A stretch of 64,000 bases of DNA from Thermasporomyces composti (GCF_003386795.1 NZ_QTUC01000001.1:2790001-2854000); one strand, 5' to 3'. Numbered from the stretch's first letter, positions 9,133-20,846 are shown. Program-made: numbers and translations. Notes: generated from the letters alone by a model not told the origin.

Positions 9133-10094
9133 GCGTCGACTCTAGGGCCTACCGTCCCCACCTTGCCTGTCGCGGGCGGCGCGGCCGATCCGGCGGCACG
9201 CTGCCGATAGCCGGCGACACGCTGCCGATAGTCCGTCGGGGTCAGTCCCACGAGCGCGCGGAAGCGTCGCGCGAAGTACGTGGGGTCGGGCCAGCCCACG
9301 AGGGCGCCGACGCGGGCGACCGGAAGGCTCGTCCCCGCCAAGAGCTCGGCCGCCTTCTCGGCGCGCACCCGGGCGAGGTAGGCGATCGGAGGCAGCCCGA
9401 GGTGGCGACGGAAGAGACGGGTGAGGTACGCCGGGTCCAGATGGACGAGGGTCGCGGCCTCCTCCAGGGTCCACGGATGCGCTGGAGCGGCCTGGAAGCG
9501 TGCCACCACCGTCGACACCGCCGGATGCGGGGGAGTACGCCGCGGCGCCCCGTTGGCCGGCGCACTGTCCGGTGTCCGAGCGAGCCGGCCGAGGACGGTG
9601 AGGAGGTGGCCGAGGAGGAGAACGCGCTGGTGGGGCTCGTCGGCCAGGCGTCGTCCCAGGACGTCGATCGCGGTCACTGCTTCGTCGGCGTCCCGGCCAC
9701 TGATCGACGTCCAGAAGACGCCCTGACGTCCGTTGCCCGCGCTTCCCAAGAGCTCTCGTAGACCGGGGTCGTCGCGCAGCATGGCGAGGTCGGTGCCCAA
9801 CGCGACAGGCGACAGGCAGGTGTTGGCGACGACGAGTCGGCGACACGACGCGAAGCCATGCCAGGCGCCTGGACGAAGGACGATCACGGTGCCACGACGA
9901 AGCGGTATGCGACCTTGTGCGGACACGTGGACGCCCGACCCGCCGCCCACGACGGCGATCTCGACGAAGTCGTGCGCGTGGATCTCGCTGTCGCCGTCGA
10001 GCTCGTGGACACCGGCGTGGATGGGGAGGGCCGCCAGCGTGAACAGGTCGTGCTCGCGGTAGACCGGGGCGGGCACGTCGGGCGCGACGCCCAT
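9093..10094 (-). CDS. AraC family transcriptional regulator
   Basis: 333 residues. The N-terminal half is a cupin-like sensor (IHAHDFVEIAVVGGGSGVHV, then VIVLRPGAWHGF). The C-terminal 100 residues carry two helix-turn-helix motifs: WTLEEAATLVHLDPAYLTRLF and LPVARVGALVGWPDPTYFARRF, ending in the conserved GLTPTDYRQRV. The layout is that of AraC activators sensing small sugars or related ligands. Directly afterwards YRQRVAGYRQRAAG repeats a short unit. It lies divergently from the phytanoyl-CoA dioxygenase-like gene (177 bp apart) and just upstream of the Eis-like gene, so both are natural targets. Ligand unknown. Confidence 0.88.
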   Translation of the reverse strand: MGVAPDVPAPVYREHDLFTLAALPIHAGVHELDGDSEIHAHDFVEIAVVGGGSGVHVSAQGRIPLRRGTVIVLRPGAWHGFASCRRLVVANTCLSPVALGTDLAMLRDDPGLRELLGSAGNGRQGVFWTSISGRDADEAVTAIDVLGRRLADEPHQRVLLLGHLLTVLGRLARTPDSAPANGAPRRTPPHPAVSTVVARFQAAPAHPWTLEEAATLVHLDPAYLTRLFRRHLGLPPIAYLARVRAEKAAELLAGTSLPVARVGALVGWPDPTYFARRFRALVGLTPTDYRQRVAGYRQRAAGSAAPPATGKVGTVGPRVDAWTRSSLTSTRPV

Positions 10095-10217
10095 GTCAGG
10101 ATCGTACGACCGTCGGTCGACATCGCCCTAGCTCCCGGCCGGCCTTGGCCGCGACTCTCGAAGCGTCGAGGCTCGCCCCGCCCAGAGCGGCTCAGCGTCA
10201 GGTGGGTCGAGATCGCT

Positions 10218-10264
10218 GACGCGGAGCCCATCGACGCGGAAGGACAGTCGTTGACGCGGAAGGA
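10218..10264 (+). repeat. Repeated GACGCGGA units before the dioxygenase gene
   Basis: GACGCGGA appears at 10218, 10233 and 10253; the last two copies extend to the 12-mer GACGCGGAAGGA. The final copy supplies the ribosome binding site (GGAAGGAG) of the gene at 10271. Either a duplication of the leader or a spaced regulator site for the divergent AraC protein; the spacing (15 and 20 bp) is irregular. Confidence 0.5.
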
Positions 10265-10270
10265 GTCGCC

Positions 10271-11062
10271 ATGACGGTGGCAGAGGCAGTCACGTGGCGC
10301 CGCGACGTTGACTCATCGGGGACGATCCCGGACGAGCTCGTCGAGGCGTATCGGAGGGACGGGTTCGTCCGCGTCCGCGGAATCCTCGAGCCCGACGAGG
10401 TGGAGCGTTTCCGTCAGGCGGCGCAGGCCTACCTGGAGGCGCACCGCGCGGAGGACTACTCACGTCACTCGGTGTTCACCCAGCTGGTGAACGTCTGGCA
10501 GCACGACGAGGTGCTCCGGGAGCTGACCCTGCACCCGCGTCTGGCGCGGGTGGCCGAGCAGCTGGCCGGTGTGCGCCTGCGGATCTGGCACGACCACATG
10601 CTGGTGAAGGAGCCGCACAACAACGTCGCCACGCACTTCCACCAGGACCGGCCGTACTGGCCGCACACGGGTGAAACGCTGTCGCTGTCGGCGTGGGTGG
10701 CGCTCGTCGACGTCCCACCCGAGCGCGGCTGCATGTCGTTCCTGCCGGGCACCCACGGTCTCACCGGGTACCGGCCTCAGGACCTCCACGACGAGGAGGA
10801 CCTGTTCCGTGTCAACCCGGAGTTGCGTTGGCACCCACGGGTGACGATTCCGCTCCGTGCGGGTGACTGCACCTTCCACTCCAGCTACACCGGCCACATG
10901 GCCCTCCCCAATACGACGAGCATGGCCCGGCTGGCGTTCGTGATCGCCTACATGGACGCCGACACCACCTACTCCGGGGCGCCGCACGTCGTGACTGACC
11001 CGCTCGGTCTGCGGCCCGGTGATCGGCTCGATGGTGAGGCCTTCCCTCGTCCGCTGGACTGA
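10271..11062 (+). CDS. Phytanoyl-CoA dioxygenase (PhyH) family Fe(II)/2-oxoglutarate oxygenase
   Basis: 263 residues with the double-stranded beta-helix pattern of the family. Metal ligands are visible as His124 and Asp126 (HFHQD) and the distal His in GDCTFHSSYTGHMALPN (most likely His209); the 2-oxoglutarate-binding arginine is probably Arg220 in SMARLAF. These enzymes hydroxylate or halogenate small molecules; the acidic and Trp/Tyr-rich pocket (DRPYWPHTGE) suggests a polar substrate rather than an acyl-CoA. The start is supported by GGAAGGAG eight bases upstream. It is divergent from an AraC regulator, so expression is probably substrate-induced. It ends before a strong hairpin. Substrate unknown. 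Confidence 0.86.
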   Translation: MTVAEAVTWRRDVDSSGTIPDELVEAYRRDGFVRVRGILEPDEVERFRQAAQAYLEAHRAEDYSRHSVFTQLVNVWQHDEVLRELTLHPRLARVAEQLAGVRLRIWHDHMLVKEPHNNVATHFHQDRPYWPHTGETLSLSAWVALVDVPPERGCMSFLPGTHGLTGYRPQDLHDEEDLFRVNPELRWHPRVTIPLRAGDCTFHSSYTGHMALPNTTSMARLAFVIAYMDADTTYSGAPHVVTDPLGLRPGDRLDGEAFPRPLD

Positions 11063-11094
11063 GCTCCTCACGCGGACGACGTGAGACACGGCAG

Positions 11095-11137
11095 CGGTCA
11101 CGCGTGGCGCGCTCCTCCGCTCGGCCACGCGTGACCG
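11095..11137 (+). terminator. Hairpin terminator after the PhyH-like gene
   Basis: A perfect 14-bp inverted repeat, CGGTCACGCGTGGC at 11095-11108 and GCCACGCGTGACCG at 11124-11137, with a 15-nt loop. It lies 33 bp after the stop of the dioxygenase gene and before the next plus-strand gene. No T-run follows, as is common in GC-rich actinomycetes. Confidence 0.7.
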
Positions 11138-11188
11138 CCCGTCGCGAGACCCTGACCGGCGCGCCGCCTCCTTGAGACAATCGGCTCG

Positions 11189-12004
11189 ATGCCGGATCTC
11201 ATTGCGCTCCTCACCGACTACGGCACCCGCGACGGCTTCGCGGCCGTGTGCCACGGCGTCATCGCCCAGGCCGCGCCGGAAGCCCGGGTGATCGACATCA
11301 GCCACGACGTCCCACCCCAAGACGTCCGGCACGGTGCCAGGGTGCTCGCCCGGGTGGTGCCGTACTTCCCGCCCGCGATCTACCTCGCCGTGGTCGACCC
11401 AGGGGTTGGGACCGCGCGACGCGGGCTCGCCCTGCGGGCCGGCCACAGTCTCTTGGTCGGACCGGACAACGGCCTGCTCATCCCCGCTGCGCGCGCGCTC
11501 GGCGGGGTGACCGAGGCGTACGCGCTCACCAACGTCGCGTTGTGGCTGCCCGACGTCGACCGGACCTTCCACGGTCGGGACGTCTTCGCGCCGGTCGCGG
11601 CGTACCTGGCGCGTGGCGGCCCGTTGAAGGAGGTGGGCGAGCCGGTCGACGTCGACAGCCTCGCCCAGCTGCCGACGCCGCTGTGCCAGGTGACGGGTGA
11701 CGCGGTGACCTGCGAGGTCACCTATGTCGATCGGTACGGCAACGTGCAACTGGCGGGCGGGGAGAGCGAGGTCGAGCTGGTCCGCGACTGGGCCGGGCAG
11801 GGCCGGATCGGCGTCGAGGCTGGTGAGGTCCAGGACGACGCGACGGTGGCGTCCACCTTCGGCGACGTCGCCGACGGCGAACTGCTCGTCTACCAGGACT
11901 CCGACGGCCGCCTCGCGCTCGCGGTCAACAACGGTGATGCGGCGCGACGGCTGCGCGCGGTGCCGGGCGACCTGGTGACACTGCGGCCGGTGGAGGCGCG
12001 CTGA
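11189..12004 (+). CDS. SAM hydrolase / SAM-dependent chlorinase-fluorinase family (DUF62)
   Basis: 271 residues, the normal size. The family contains the fluorinase FlA and chlorinase SalL, but the common form hydrolyses S-adenosylmethionine to adenosine and methionine with hydroxide. Motifs: LLTDYGTRDGF near the N-terminus, HDVPPQDV, VVDPGVGTARRG with Asp and Arg, and TFHGRDVFAP with His, giving the Asp-Arg-His set typical of the hydroxide-using enzymes rather than the halogenases. The C-terminal domain (VTYVDRYGNVQLA) is the usual beta barrel. It stands between two hairpin-bounded units and converges with ppa 27 bp further on. Physiological role in actinomycetes is unclear. Confidence 0.88.
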   Translation: MPDLIALLTDYGTRDGFAAVCHGVIAQAAPEARVIDISHDVPPQDVRHGARVLARVVPYFPPAIYLAVVDPGVGTARRGLALRAGHSLLVGPDNGLLIPAARALGGVTEAYALTNVALWLPDVDRTFHGRDVFAPVAAYLARGGPLKEVGEPVDVDSLAQLPTPLCQVTGDAVTCEVTYVDRYGNVQLAGGESEVELVRDWAGQGRIGVEAGEVQDDATVASTFGDVADGELLVYQDSDGRLALAVNNGDAARRLRAVPGDLVTLRPVEAR

Positions 12005-12031
12005 CCTCGCGGCGGTTTCCGGGTACTCCGG

Positions 12032-12526
12032 TCAGCCGGGCTGGTGCGCCGCGCGGAACCGTTCCTGGGAGGCGCGGATCTCCGCCTCGGCTTCCGCCCG
12101 ACCGACCCAGCGCGCACCCTCGACGGACTTGCCGGGCTCGAGCACCTTGTAGACCTCGAAGAAGTGGCGGATCTCCAAGAGCTGGAACTCCGGCAGGTCC
12201 TCGACATCCTGGACGTGGCTCATCCGCACGTCGGTGCTCTGGACGCAGAGCACCTTGTCGTCGGGGCCCTTTTCGTCGCGCATCCGGAACATCCCGATCG
12301 CCCGGGCGCGGACCAGGCAGCCGGGGAACGTGGGCTCCTCGAGGAGGACGAGAGCGTCCAGCGGGTCCTCGTCCTGGCCGAGCGTGCCCTCGATGAAGCC
12401 GTAGTCGGCCGGGTAGAGCGTGGCGGTGAACAGCGTGCGGTCGAGCCGGATCCGGCCCGTCGCGTGGTCCATCTCGTACTTGTTGCGCTGCCCCTTGGGG
12501 ATCTCGATCGTGACGTCGACGTCCAC
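12032..12526 (-). CDS. ppa: Inorganic pyrophosphatase (family I)
   Basis: 164 residues, the standard length for the soluble Mg-dependent enzyme that hydrolyses pyrophosphate and drives biosynthetic reactions. Signature residues: [11 protein letters not shown] (substrate-binding Lys and Glu), [25 protein letters not shown] with the metal-binding DxDPLD Asp cluster, and the C-terminal [20 protein letters not shown]. Monocistronic, divergent from dacB across 155 bp, as in many actinomycetes. The ATG at 12526 begins directly at the conserved DVTIEIPKG, so the start is secure. Confidence 0.96.
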   Translation of the reverse strand: MDVDVTIEIPKGQRNKYEMDHATGRIRLDRTLFTATLYPADYGFIEGTLGQDEDPLDALVLLEEPTFPGCLVRARAIGMFRMRDEKGPDDKVLCVQSTDVRMSHVQDVEDLPEFQLLEIRHFFEVYKVLEPGKSVEGARWVGRAEAEAEIRASQERFRAAHQPG

Positions 12527-12681
12527 GGCCGCCCCTCTCCTCGGCCTACCGCTCCAGTCTGCACCCGAGCGCGTGCCCTGCGTAGCGCGGCCGTTCAGTG
12601 ACGGAGGAGGGGTGCGGGACGTCCCGCTGGCCCCTTAGGGTCCCGTCTCACCGGGTACGGCTTACTCCGGGGGGATTGACG

Positions 12682-14355
12682 ATGACGCGAGGTCTACGGG
12701 GGGACGACGCCTGGACGTCCGATGACCGGAAGGTCGGCTGGACACGAGCGGATGACCGGTCCGCTGGTCACGTTCACGCGAGTCGCCGGAACCCCCGGGA
12801 CGAGCACCCTCGGGACCACCACGGGGGACGCCGGCCGCCCGGTCACCGGCGCCTCACGAGGCCGCGGCGAGTGCTCAGCAGGCGACGACAAACCGGGCGA
12901 CGACAAGCCGGAAGGGTGAGCCTCACGGTCGCGCTGGCGCTGCTCGTGGCCTTCGCCGTCGTCGGCCTCGGCGCTGCCGTCGTCCTCACCAACGGGGTCC
13001 TGGCGGGAGCCGAGAGAACCGCCAAGGAGCCCGCGGCCACCGCGCCGACGAAGGCGACCTCCCGCCCGACGCCGTCCCCGACCCCCACGGTCGAGCGGTT
13101 GGCCGGTCCGGTCCTGCCGGTACGCGACGCGGCCACGCTTCCCACGAAGGAAGGCCTGGCCGCCGCCCTCGGGCCGATCCTCGCCTCACCCGACCTCGGC
13201 TCTCATGTCTCGGTGGCCGTTCGCGACGTCGCGACCGGCCGGCTCCTGTACGGCAAGGACCCGCACGGCGCCTACATCCCGGCGTCCACGACGAAGATCC
13301 TCACCTGCGTGGCGGCCTTGGCCGCCCTGGGACCCGACCACCGCTTCGAGACCAAGGTCGTCACCGGCAGCGCACCGGACCAGATCGTGCTCGTCGGCGG
13401 CGGCGACCCCTTCCTGGCCACCGAGGCGGCGAGGAAGCGGGCCACCGGTTCCAAGGCCTACCCTGTCCCGGCCACGATCGAGCAGCTCGCCGCCGAGACC
13501 GCGAAGCAGTTGCGCGTCGCCGGCACCAAGCGGGTGCGGGTCCTCGTCGACGACACCCTCTTCCGCGACCGGTCGAGCCCCACCTGGGAGAGCCAGTACA
13601 TCCCGACCGGTGTGGTGTCGCCGCTGTCCGCGCTGTGGGTGAACGAGGCGAAGCTGTCGTGGCCGTCCTGGCAGCCGCGGGCCAAGGACCCCGCGCTCAA
13701 CGCGGCGGACGCCTTCATCGAGGCCTTGCGGGAGGCCGGTATCGCCACCGTGGGCGAGCCGGCCAGGGGACGCGCGCCGGCCCAGGCCCGCGTGATCGCC
13801 TCCATTCAGTCGCCGCGACTCGACGCGATCGTGGAGCGGGTGATCCGCATCAGCGACAACGATGGGGCGGAGGTGCTCGCGCACCACGTCGCGCTCGCCG
13901 AGGGGAAGCCGGCGACGTTCGAGGGAGCCGCTGCCGCGGTGAAGGCGGTGCTGGGTCGGCTCGGCGTCCGAAGCCTCGAGGAGATCCAGCTCTACGACGG
14001 CAGCGGGCTGTCCCGCGACGGTCGGCTCAGCGCCAACGTCCTCACCGAGACCATCGTGGTGGCCGCGAGTCCGGAGCATCCCGAGCTGCGGGCCGTGCTG
14101 ACCGGTCTTCCGGTGGCTGGGTACGACGGAAGCCTGGAGAAGCGCTTCTACCACGACCCGTCCGACCCCGGGGTCGGCATCGTGCGCGCCAAGACCGGGA
14201 CCTTGAGCGGTGTGTCGTCGCTCGCCGGAGTCGTCACGACCAGGGACGGCGCCGTCCTGGCTTTCGCCCTCATGACCGACAAGGCCACGACCGGCGACCC
14301 GCGCCCACCACTCGACGAGCTCGCAGCGGCGCTCGCGGAGTGCGGCTGCCGCTGA
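12682..14355 (+). CDS. dacB: D-alanyl-D-alanine carboxypeptidase/endopeptidase, PBP4 class
   Basis: About 557 residues. A basic, disordered cytosolic head of about 75 residues precedes one membrane helix (VSLTVALALLVAFAVVGLGAAVVL), a Thr/Pro-rich linker, and a class C penicillin-binding domain. The active-site motifs are all present: SxxK with Ser202 and Lys205 (ASTTK), SxN with Ser391 (SDN), and KTG at Lys504. It trims or cleaves peptidoglycan peptides outside the membrane and should bind beta-lactams. The start at 12682 follows GGGGGGATTGACG; an upstream ATG at 12598 lies over the divergent ppa promoter and is less likely. First gene before the peptidase-tilS-hpt-ftsH run. Confidence 0.92.
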   Translation: MTRGLRGDDAWTSDDRKVGWTRADDRSAGHVHASRRNPRDEHPRDHHGGRRPPGHRRLTRPRRVLSRRRQTGRRQAGRVSLTVALALLVAFAVVGLGAAVVLTNGVLAGAERTAKEPAATAPTKATSRPTPSPTPTVERLAGPVLPVRDAATLPTKEGLAAALGPILASPDLGSHVSVAVRDVATGRLLYGKDPHGAYIPASTTKILTCVAALAALGPDHRFETKVVTGSAPDQIVLVGGGDPFLATEAARKRATGSKAYPVPATIEQLAAETAKQLRVAGTKRVRVLVDDTLFRDRSSPTWESQYIPTGVVSPLSALWVNEAKLSWPSWQPRAKDPALNAADAFIEALREAGIATVGEPARGRAPAQARVIASIQSPRLDAIVERVIRISDNDGAEVLAHHVALAEGKPATFEGAAAAVKAVLGRLGVRSLEEIQLYDGSGLSRDGRLSANVLTETIVVAASPEHPELRAVLTGLPVAGYDGSLEKRFYHDPSDPGVGIVRAKTGTLSGVSSLAGVVTTRDGAVLAFALMTDKATTGDPRPPLDELAAALAECGCR

Positions 14356-14398
14356 CGGGCTGTCGCTCACGGCGCCCTTGGGCCGTCGACCAGCGTGA

Positions 14399-14429
14399 CG
14401 GGCCAGGCCTGCGGGGTGGACCTGGCCCG
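14399..14429 (+). terminator. Possible hairpin terminator after dacB
   Basis: A 9-bp inverted repeat, CGGGCCAGG at 14399-14407 with CCTGGCCCG at 14421-14429, loop of 13 nt, 44 bp after the dacB stop. No T-run. Moderate support only. Confidence 0.4.
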
Positions 14430-14515
14430 ATTCGCCCGGTGCGGCCGATAAGGCCGGGCGCCCGCCTGTTCCCATCGGTCGGAGCACCACCGGTATGACC
14501 GCGTACGGTGGGGGC

Positions 14516-15682
14516 ATGAGCGAAACCGCCGCAGCCCAGGGCGGCGACGACGTCATGGTCGACTGGGACGTCGCCCGCGCCACCGCGTTCCGGCTCCTAC
14601 GACCGGGTCCCGACGTCACCGTGGAGGAGGCCCGCGAAGCAGTCGCCGAGCTCCGGGAGTTCGCCACGAAGGCGGAGGAGCACGTCCGGGCCTACACCGG
14701 TCTGCACGCCGCCGGCGGACGGGCCCCTGTCCTCGTCGTCGACCGGAAGGGCTGGGTCCAGGCCAACCTGGACGCCTTCCGCGGGGTGTTGCGTCCGCTG
14801 ACGACCAAGCTCGCGGCCAAGCGTGGGGCCCCCGTCTCGTCCCCGCTGGCGAGTGTCGGTCCTCGGCTCACCGGGGTGGAGGCCGGTGCGCTCCTGGCGT
14901 TCCTGTCCACCAAGGTGCTGGGACAGTTCGATCCGTTCTGGGCGGACGCCGCCTCGGTACCGAGTCCGCGGACGAGCGCGGAGCTGGACGGCGGGTCGGC
15001 CGGTGAGCCGGGCCCGTCCGTGAACGGCCCTGGCGCGGTGGGTCGGTTGCTCCTCGTGGCCCCCAACGTCGTCCACGTGGAGCGTGAGCTGGAGGTCAAT
15101 CCCCGGGACTTCCGGCTGTGGGTGTGCCTTCACGAGGAGACCCACCGAGTGCAGTTCACCGCTGTCCCCTGGTTGCGGGACCACCTGCGCGGTGAGATCG
15201 AGAGCTTCCTGAACCACACCGACCTCGACCCGACGGTCATGCTGTCCCAGCTCCGCCAGGTGGTGGAGCAGGTCGGCCGCATCGGTCGCGGCGACGAGGA
15301 GGTGTCGATTCTCGACCTGCTGCAGACGCCTGCCCAGCGGGAGATCCTCGACCGGCTCACCGCCGTGATGTCCTTGCTCGAGGGACACGCCGACGTCGTC
15401 ATGGACGGCGTGGGTCCTGAAGTGGTCCCGAGCGTCGCGACCATCCGGGAGCGCTTCCAGCGGCGCCGCGGCGGCGGATCCTGGCTCGACCAGTTCCTCA
15501 AGCGGATCCTGGGGTTGGACGCCAAGCTGCGCCAGTACCGCGACGGTGCGGCCTTCGTGCGAGCGGTGGTCGCCGACGTCGGCCAGGAGGGGTTCAATCA
15601 GGTCTGGGCCTCGCCCGACCATCTGCCGACACGGGGCGAGATCACCAACCCGCGCGCCTGGGTGCGCCGGGTGCACGGCTAG
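14516..15682 (+). CDS. Zinc-dependent metallopeptidase of the DUF2342 / F420-associated type
   Basis: About 388 residues. The zinc motif HEETH (His206, Glu207, His210; CLHEETHRVQF) is followed some 80 residues later by LEGHADVVMD, whose Glu289 is the likely third ligand. This matches the actinobacterial zinc-dependent metalloprotease family annotated as coenzyme F420 biosynthesis-associated, whose substrate is not established. It is mostly helical without a signal peptide, so probably cytosolic. The ATG at 14516 has a GGTGGGGG ribosome binding site; an ATG seven codons upstream (14495) does not. It sits between dacB and tilS, the conserved actinomycete order, 35 bp before tilS and probably in one transcript with it. 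Confidence 0.88.
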   Translation: MSETAAAQGGDDVMVDWDVARATAFRLLRPGPDVTVEEAREAVAELREFATKAEEHVRAYTGLHAAGGRAPVLVVDRKGWVQANLDAFRGVLRPLTTKLAAKRGAPVSSPLASVGPRLTGVEAGALLAFLSTKVLGQFDPFWADAASVPSPRTSAELDGGSAGEPGPSVNGPGAVGRLLLVAPNVVHVERELEVNPRDFRLWVCLHEETHRVQFTAVPWLRDHLRGEIESFLNHTDLDPTVMLSQLRQVVEQVGRIGRGDEEVSILDLLQTPAQREILDRLTAVMSLLEGHADVVMDGVGPEVVPSVATIRERFQRRRGGGSWLDQFLKRILGLDAKLRQYRDGAAFVRAVVADVGQEGFNQVWASPDHLPTRGEITNPRAWVRRVHG

Positions 15683-15717
15683 GCCGGGTGCGCGGCTAGG
15701 AGGTCCGGCGAGGGGGT

Positions 15718-16845
15718 GTGACGGAGCTGGGACCACATCCCGCGGTGGCGGCGGTCCGGGCCGCGGTCCGGGCCGCGCTGGCTGACTTGGAACCTGGTGA
15801 CCGGGTCCTCGTCGCCTGCTCCGGGGGCGCCGACTCGACGGCGCTCGCGGCCGCGACCGCCTTCGAGGCCAGGCGGCGCGGATGGCAGGCCGGCGGCATC
15901 ACCGTCGACCACGGTCTCCAGCCCGGCTCGGCCGAGCACGCGGAGCGAGTCGCCGCGCTGCTGCGCGAGCTGGGCCTGTCGCCGGTCGAGATCGCGACGG
16001 TCTCGGTGAGCGGGGCCGGCGGGCCTGAGGCCGCCGCGCGCCGGGCGCGGTACGCCGCGCTCGACGCCGCGGCGAGTCGCCACGCCGCGCGGACGATCCT
16101 GCTCGGACACACCCGCGACGACCAGGCCGAGACGGTCCTGCTGGGCCTGGCCCGCGGCTCGGGCGCCCGTTCCCTCGCGGGCATGCCCGCCCAGTCCGCC
16201 GACGGGCGGTATCGCCGTCCTCTGCTCACCTTGGACCGGTCGGTCACCCGGGAGGCCTGTGCCGCGGCGGGCCTGCCGGTCTGGGAGGACCCGCACAACG
16301 ACGACCCCACCTATACGCGGGTCCGGGTTCGCCAGCGCGTTCTCCCGGTGCTCGAACGGGAGCTCGGCCCGGGCGTCGCGGCGGCGCTGGCGCGGACGGC
16401 CGACCTGTTGCGGGCCGACGCGGATGCGCTCGACCTCTGGGCCGACCAGGCGTACGCCGAGTGCGTCGTCGGCCCGGAGTCCGACAGCACCCGGGTCGTC
16501 CTCGAGGTGGCCCGGCTCGCATCCCTCCCCGCCGCTGTGCGTCGCCGCGTGCTGCGTCGGGCGGCACGACGGGCCGGCAGCCCCGCGACCGACCTGTTCG
16601 CCTACCACGTCACGGCGGTCGAGGCGCTCGTCACCGACTGGCGTGGCCAGGCGTGGATCGACCTGCCAGGCCGAGTCCGAGTGGGCCGGCGCGAGGGCAG
16701 GCTGTGGTTCGTCCGGACGGCGACGGCCGCCGACGACGCGAGCAAGGACCAGGTCATGAGCGCCCGCGTGACCGATGGCCGGGTGACCGGGAACGGCGAG
16801 GCCTCCGGGGATGGCGTCGGTGCTTCGCCGCCCCACTCGCGGTGA
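15718..16845 (+). CDS. tilS: tRNA(Ile)-lysidine synthetase
   Basis: 375 residues. ATP-dependent enzyme that attaches lysine to C34 of the CAU-anticodon tRNA(Ile), changing its codon from AUG to AUA; essential in most bacteria. The PP-loop motif SGGADS spans residues 35-40, followed by [19 protein letters not shown] and [15 protein letters not shown]; the C-terminal half carries the usual helical region. A charged tail of about 30 residues ([20 protein letters not shown]) is poorly conserved. GTG start at 15718 with AGGAGG upstream. The stop overlaps a 13-bp direct repeat (CGGTGACCCCCGA, twice). Confidence 0.95.
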   Translation: MTELGPHPAVAAVRAAVRAALADLEPGDRVLVACSGGADSTALAAATAFEARRRGWQAGGITVDHGLQPGSAEHAERVAALLRELGLSPVEIATVSVSGAGGPEAAARRARYAALDAAASRHAARTILLGHTRDDQAETVLLGLARGSGARSLAGMPAQSADGRYRRPLLTLDRSVTREACAAAGLPVWEDPHNDDPTYTRVRVRQRVLPVLERELGPGVAAALARTADLLRADADALDLWADQAYAECVVGPESDSTRVVLEVARLASLPAAVRRRVLRRAARRAGSPATDLFAYHVTAVEALVTDWRGQAWIDLPGRVRVGRREGRLWFVRTATAADDASKDQVMSARVTDGRVTGNGEASGDGVGASPPHSR

Positions 16846-17138
16846 CCCCCGAGCGGTGACCCCCGATTGGTGATAGAGCCTTCCAGCGACGTCGCCTTCG
16901 AGGCGGTCGGGTAGCCGGGCGGGGGCTCGCTCGGCAGGGTGGGCGAACGCGTCCACGTCGCTTGTGGCACGCTTGGAGCCGTTCCTCCCCGAGACGTCGG
17001 GTCAGGAACGACTCTGCCGTCGGGCCCGTGGTCGGCCTTTGCCGCAGATGGTGAGCCGTGGTCTCCTCGCCGACTGGCCGCCGTCGTCGCCAGGGTCCGG
17101 TCGCCTGTCCTGCCCACCCGAGACACGCTGGAGCGTCG

Positions 17139-17699
17139 GTGAATCCCGACCAGATCAGCCACGACCTGAAGAGCATCCTCCTCACCGAGGAGCAGATCCA
17201 GGCGAAGATCCGCGAGCTCGCGGCCGAGGTCGAGAAGGACTACGAAGGGCGCGACCTGCTCCTGGTCGGCGTCCTCAAGGGCGCGATCATGGTCATGGCG
17301 GACTTCGCCCGCGCCCTGAACCGCCACGTCGAGATGGACTGGGTCGCGTACTCCTCCTACGGCTCAGGGACGCGGTCGTCCGGTGTCGTCCGCATCCTCA
17401 AAGACCTCGACACCGACATCACCGACCGTCACGTCCTCATCGTGGAGGACATCGTCGACACCGGCCTGACCCTGTCGTGGCTGGTGGCCAACCTCCGCTC
17501 GCGCGGTCCGGCGTCGGTCGAGATCTGCACGTTGCTCCGTAAGCCCGAAGCCACGCGCATGTCCGTGCCGGTGAAGTACGTCGGGTTCGACATCCCGGAC
17601 GAGTTCGTGGTCGGATATGGCCTTGATTACGCCGAGAAGTACCGCAACCTACGGTGTGTGGGCACGCTCGCGCCGCACGTCTACCAGACGTCGGGCTGA
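17139..17699 (+). CDS. hpt: Hypoxanthine(-guanine) phosphoribosyltransferase
   Basis: 186 residues. Salvages hypoxanthine and guanine with PRPP to IMP and GMP. The PRPP-binding loop IVEDIVDTG occupies residues 101-109; [17 protein letters not shown] (residues 42-58) and [22 protein letters not shown] close to the C-terminus are typical of bacterial Hpt. The GTG at 17139 (after GGAG) gives the family-like N-terminus; the frame stays open to 17058 but adds an Arg/Pro-rich head. Gene order tilS-hpt-ftsH is conserved in many bacteria. The 293-bp gap before it holds no convincing gene and probably carries the promoter. Confidence 0.95.
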   Translation: MNPDQISHDLKSILLTEEQIQAKIRELAAEVEKDYEGRDLLLVGVLKGAIMVMADFARALNRHVEMDWVAYSSYGSGTRSSGVVRILKDLDTDITDRHVLIVEDIVDTGLTLSWLVANLRSRGPASVEICTLLRKPEATRMSVPVKYVGFDIPDEFVVGYGLDYAEKYRNLRCVGTLAPHVYQTSG

Positions 17700-17981
17700 G
17701 CCACGGTCCTCTCGCCCGCTCTGGGGGCATCCGGGCGACTCCGTCCGCGGGAACACCGCGGTCGGGCCGCGTCGTTCCGTCATTGAGAGACGTGGGCTCG
17801 AGGCACGCCGCTGCCGCACCGGCCGGACGTCCGGTGTACCGTCGTAATCTCCCCACGTCGTGGGGAGAGAGCGGCACGGTGATCGCTCGAGCAACCGAAG
17901 TTGTCCTGGTGAGCCGTAACGCCTGTGGCTGGCGATGGCGGGGTGGATGAGCAGGAGGGACGGGGCCGAAGTCCCGGGAGC

Positions 17982-20012
<2,031 letters not shown>

Positions 20013-20029
20013 GACGGTACGAAGAACAG

Positions 20030-20716
20030 ATGTCCTGCGACGGTGACACCCACCGGGAGGGCCAGGTCTCGAACGGCTCCGTCCACGTGGACGACGTCGA
20101 CGAGGCGTTGACGTCGGGATCGGCCGACCTGTTCGAGGCCACCCAGGCACGCCCGTACGACTCTGAACGCGTCGAGCGGGCGATCCGTGAGCTGCTCTAT
20201 GCCATCGGAGAGGACCCGGATCGGCCCGGCTTGAAGGACACGCCCGCCCGGGTCGCCAGGGCGTACGCCGAGATGTTCGCCGGGCTCCGGATGAGCCCGG
20301 AAGCGGTGCTGTCCACCACTTTCGATCTCGGCCACGACGAGATGGTGCTCGTCAAGGACATCGAGGTCTGGTCGGTTTGCGAGCACCACCTGGTGCCCTT
20401 CACCGGCGCTGCTCACATCGGATACATCCCGAACACCGAGGGCCAGATCACCGGGCTGTCCAAGCTCGCGCGGCTGGTGGACGTCTTCGCCAAGCGGCCC
20501 CAGGTGCAGGAGCGGCTGACGACGCAGATCGCCGACGCGCTGGTGCGCATCCTCAAGCCGCGCGGTGTCATCGTCGTCGTTGAGTGCGAGCACTTGTGCA
20601 TGACCATGCGCGGGGTCCGGAAGCCGGGAGCCAAGACCGTGACCTCCGCTGTTCGTGGTCAGCTGCGCGACCCGGCCACGCGTGCCGAGGCGATGAGCCT
20701 CATCATCGGCGCCTGA
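20030..20716 (+). CDS. folE: GTP cyclohydrolase I
   Basis: 228 residues. Converts GTP to 7,8-dihydroneopterin triphosphate, the first step of folate synthesis. Zinc ligands are Cys117 and His120 (VCEHHLVPF) and Cys190 ([10 protein letters not shown]); the substrate loop [33 protein letters not shown] is intact (residues 132-164). The N-terminal 40 residues are a variable acidic extension. ATG at 20030; upstream frame runs into ftsH. It completes the pathway with folP, folB and folK further along, separated by the DUF2795 and esterase genes. Confidence 0.96.
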   Translation: MSCDGDTHREGQVSNGSVHVDDVDEALTSGSADLFEATQARPYDSERVERAIRELLYAIGEDPDRPGLKDTPARVARAYAEMFAGLRMSPEAVLSTTFDLGHDEMVLVKDIEVWSVCEHHLVPFTGAAHIGYIPNTEGQITGLSKLARLVDVFAKRPQVQERLTTQIADALVRILKPRGVIVVVECEHLCMTMRGVRKPGAKTVTSAVRGQLRDPATRAEAMSLIIGA

Positions 20717-20816
20717 GTCGTCCGGAGCGCCTGGGCTCGGAGGGGCAGCCGCTGGGATCCGGGGGAAGGCCTCGAGCTTCTGGTCCGGAGAAGGCGTTCG
20801 GGTCCGAAGACCACAG

Positions 20817-20846
20817 CGCCGTGGCGACCAGGAGGCCACCACGGCG
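20817..20846. terminator. Weak hairpin between folE and DUF2795 gene
   Basis: An 8-bp inverted repeat CGCCGTGG / CCACGGCG with a 14-nt loop, in the 196-bp convergent gap between folE (+) and the DUF2795 gene (-). It could act as terminator for either, but the stem is short. Confidence 0.35.

Noticed and set aside
16839-16870. 13-bp direct repeat at the tilS stop (CGGTGACCCCCGA)
   Set aside because: Too short and isolated to claim a functional element.
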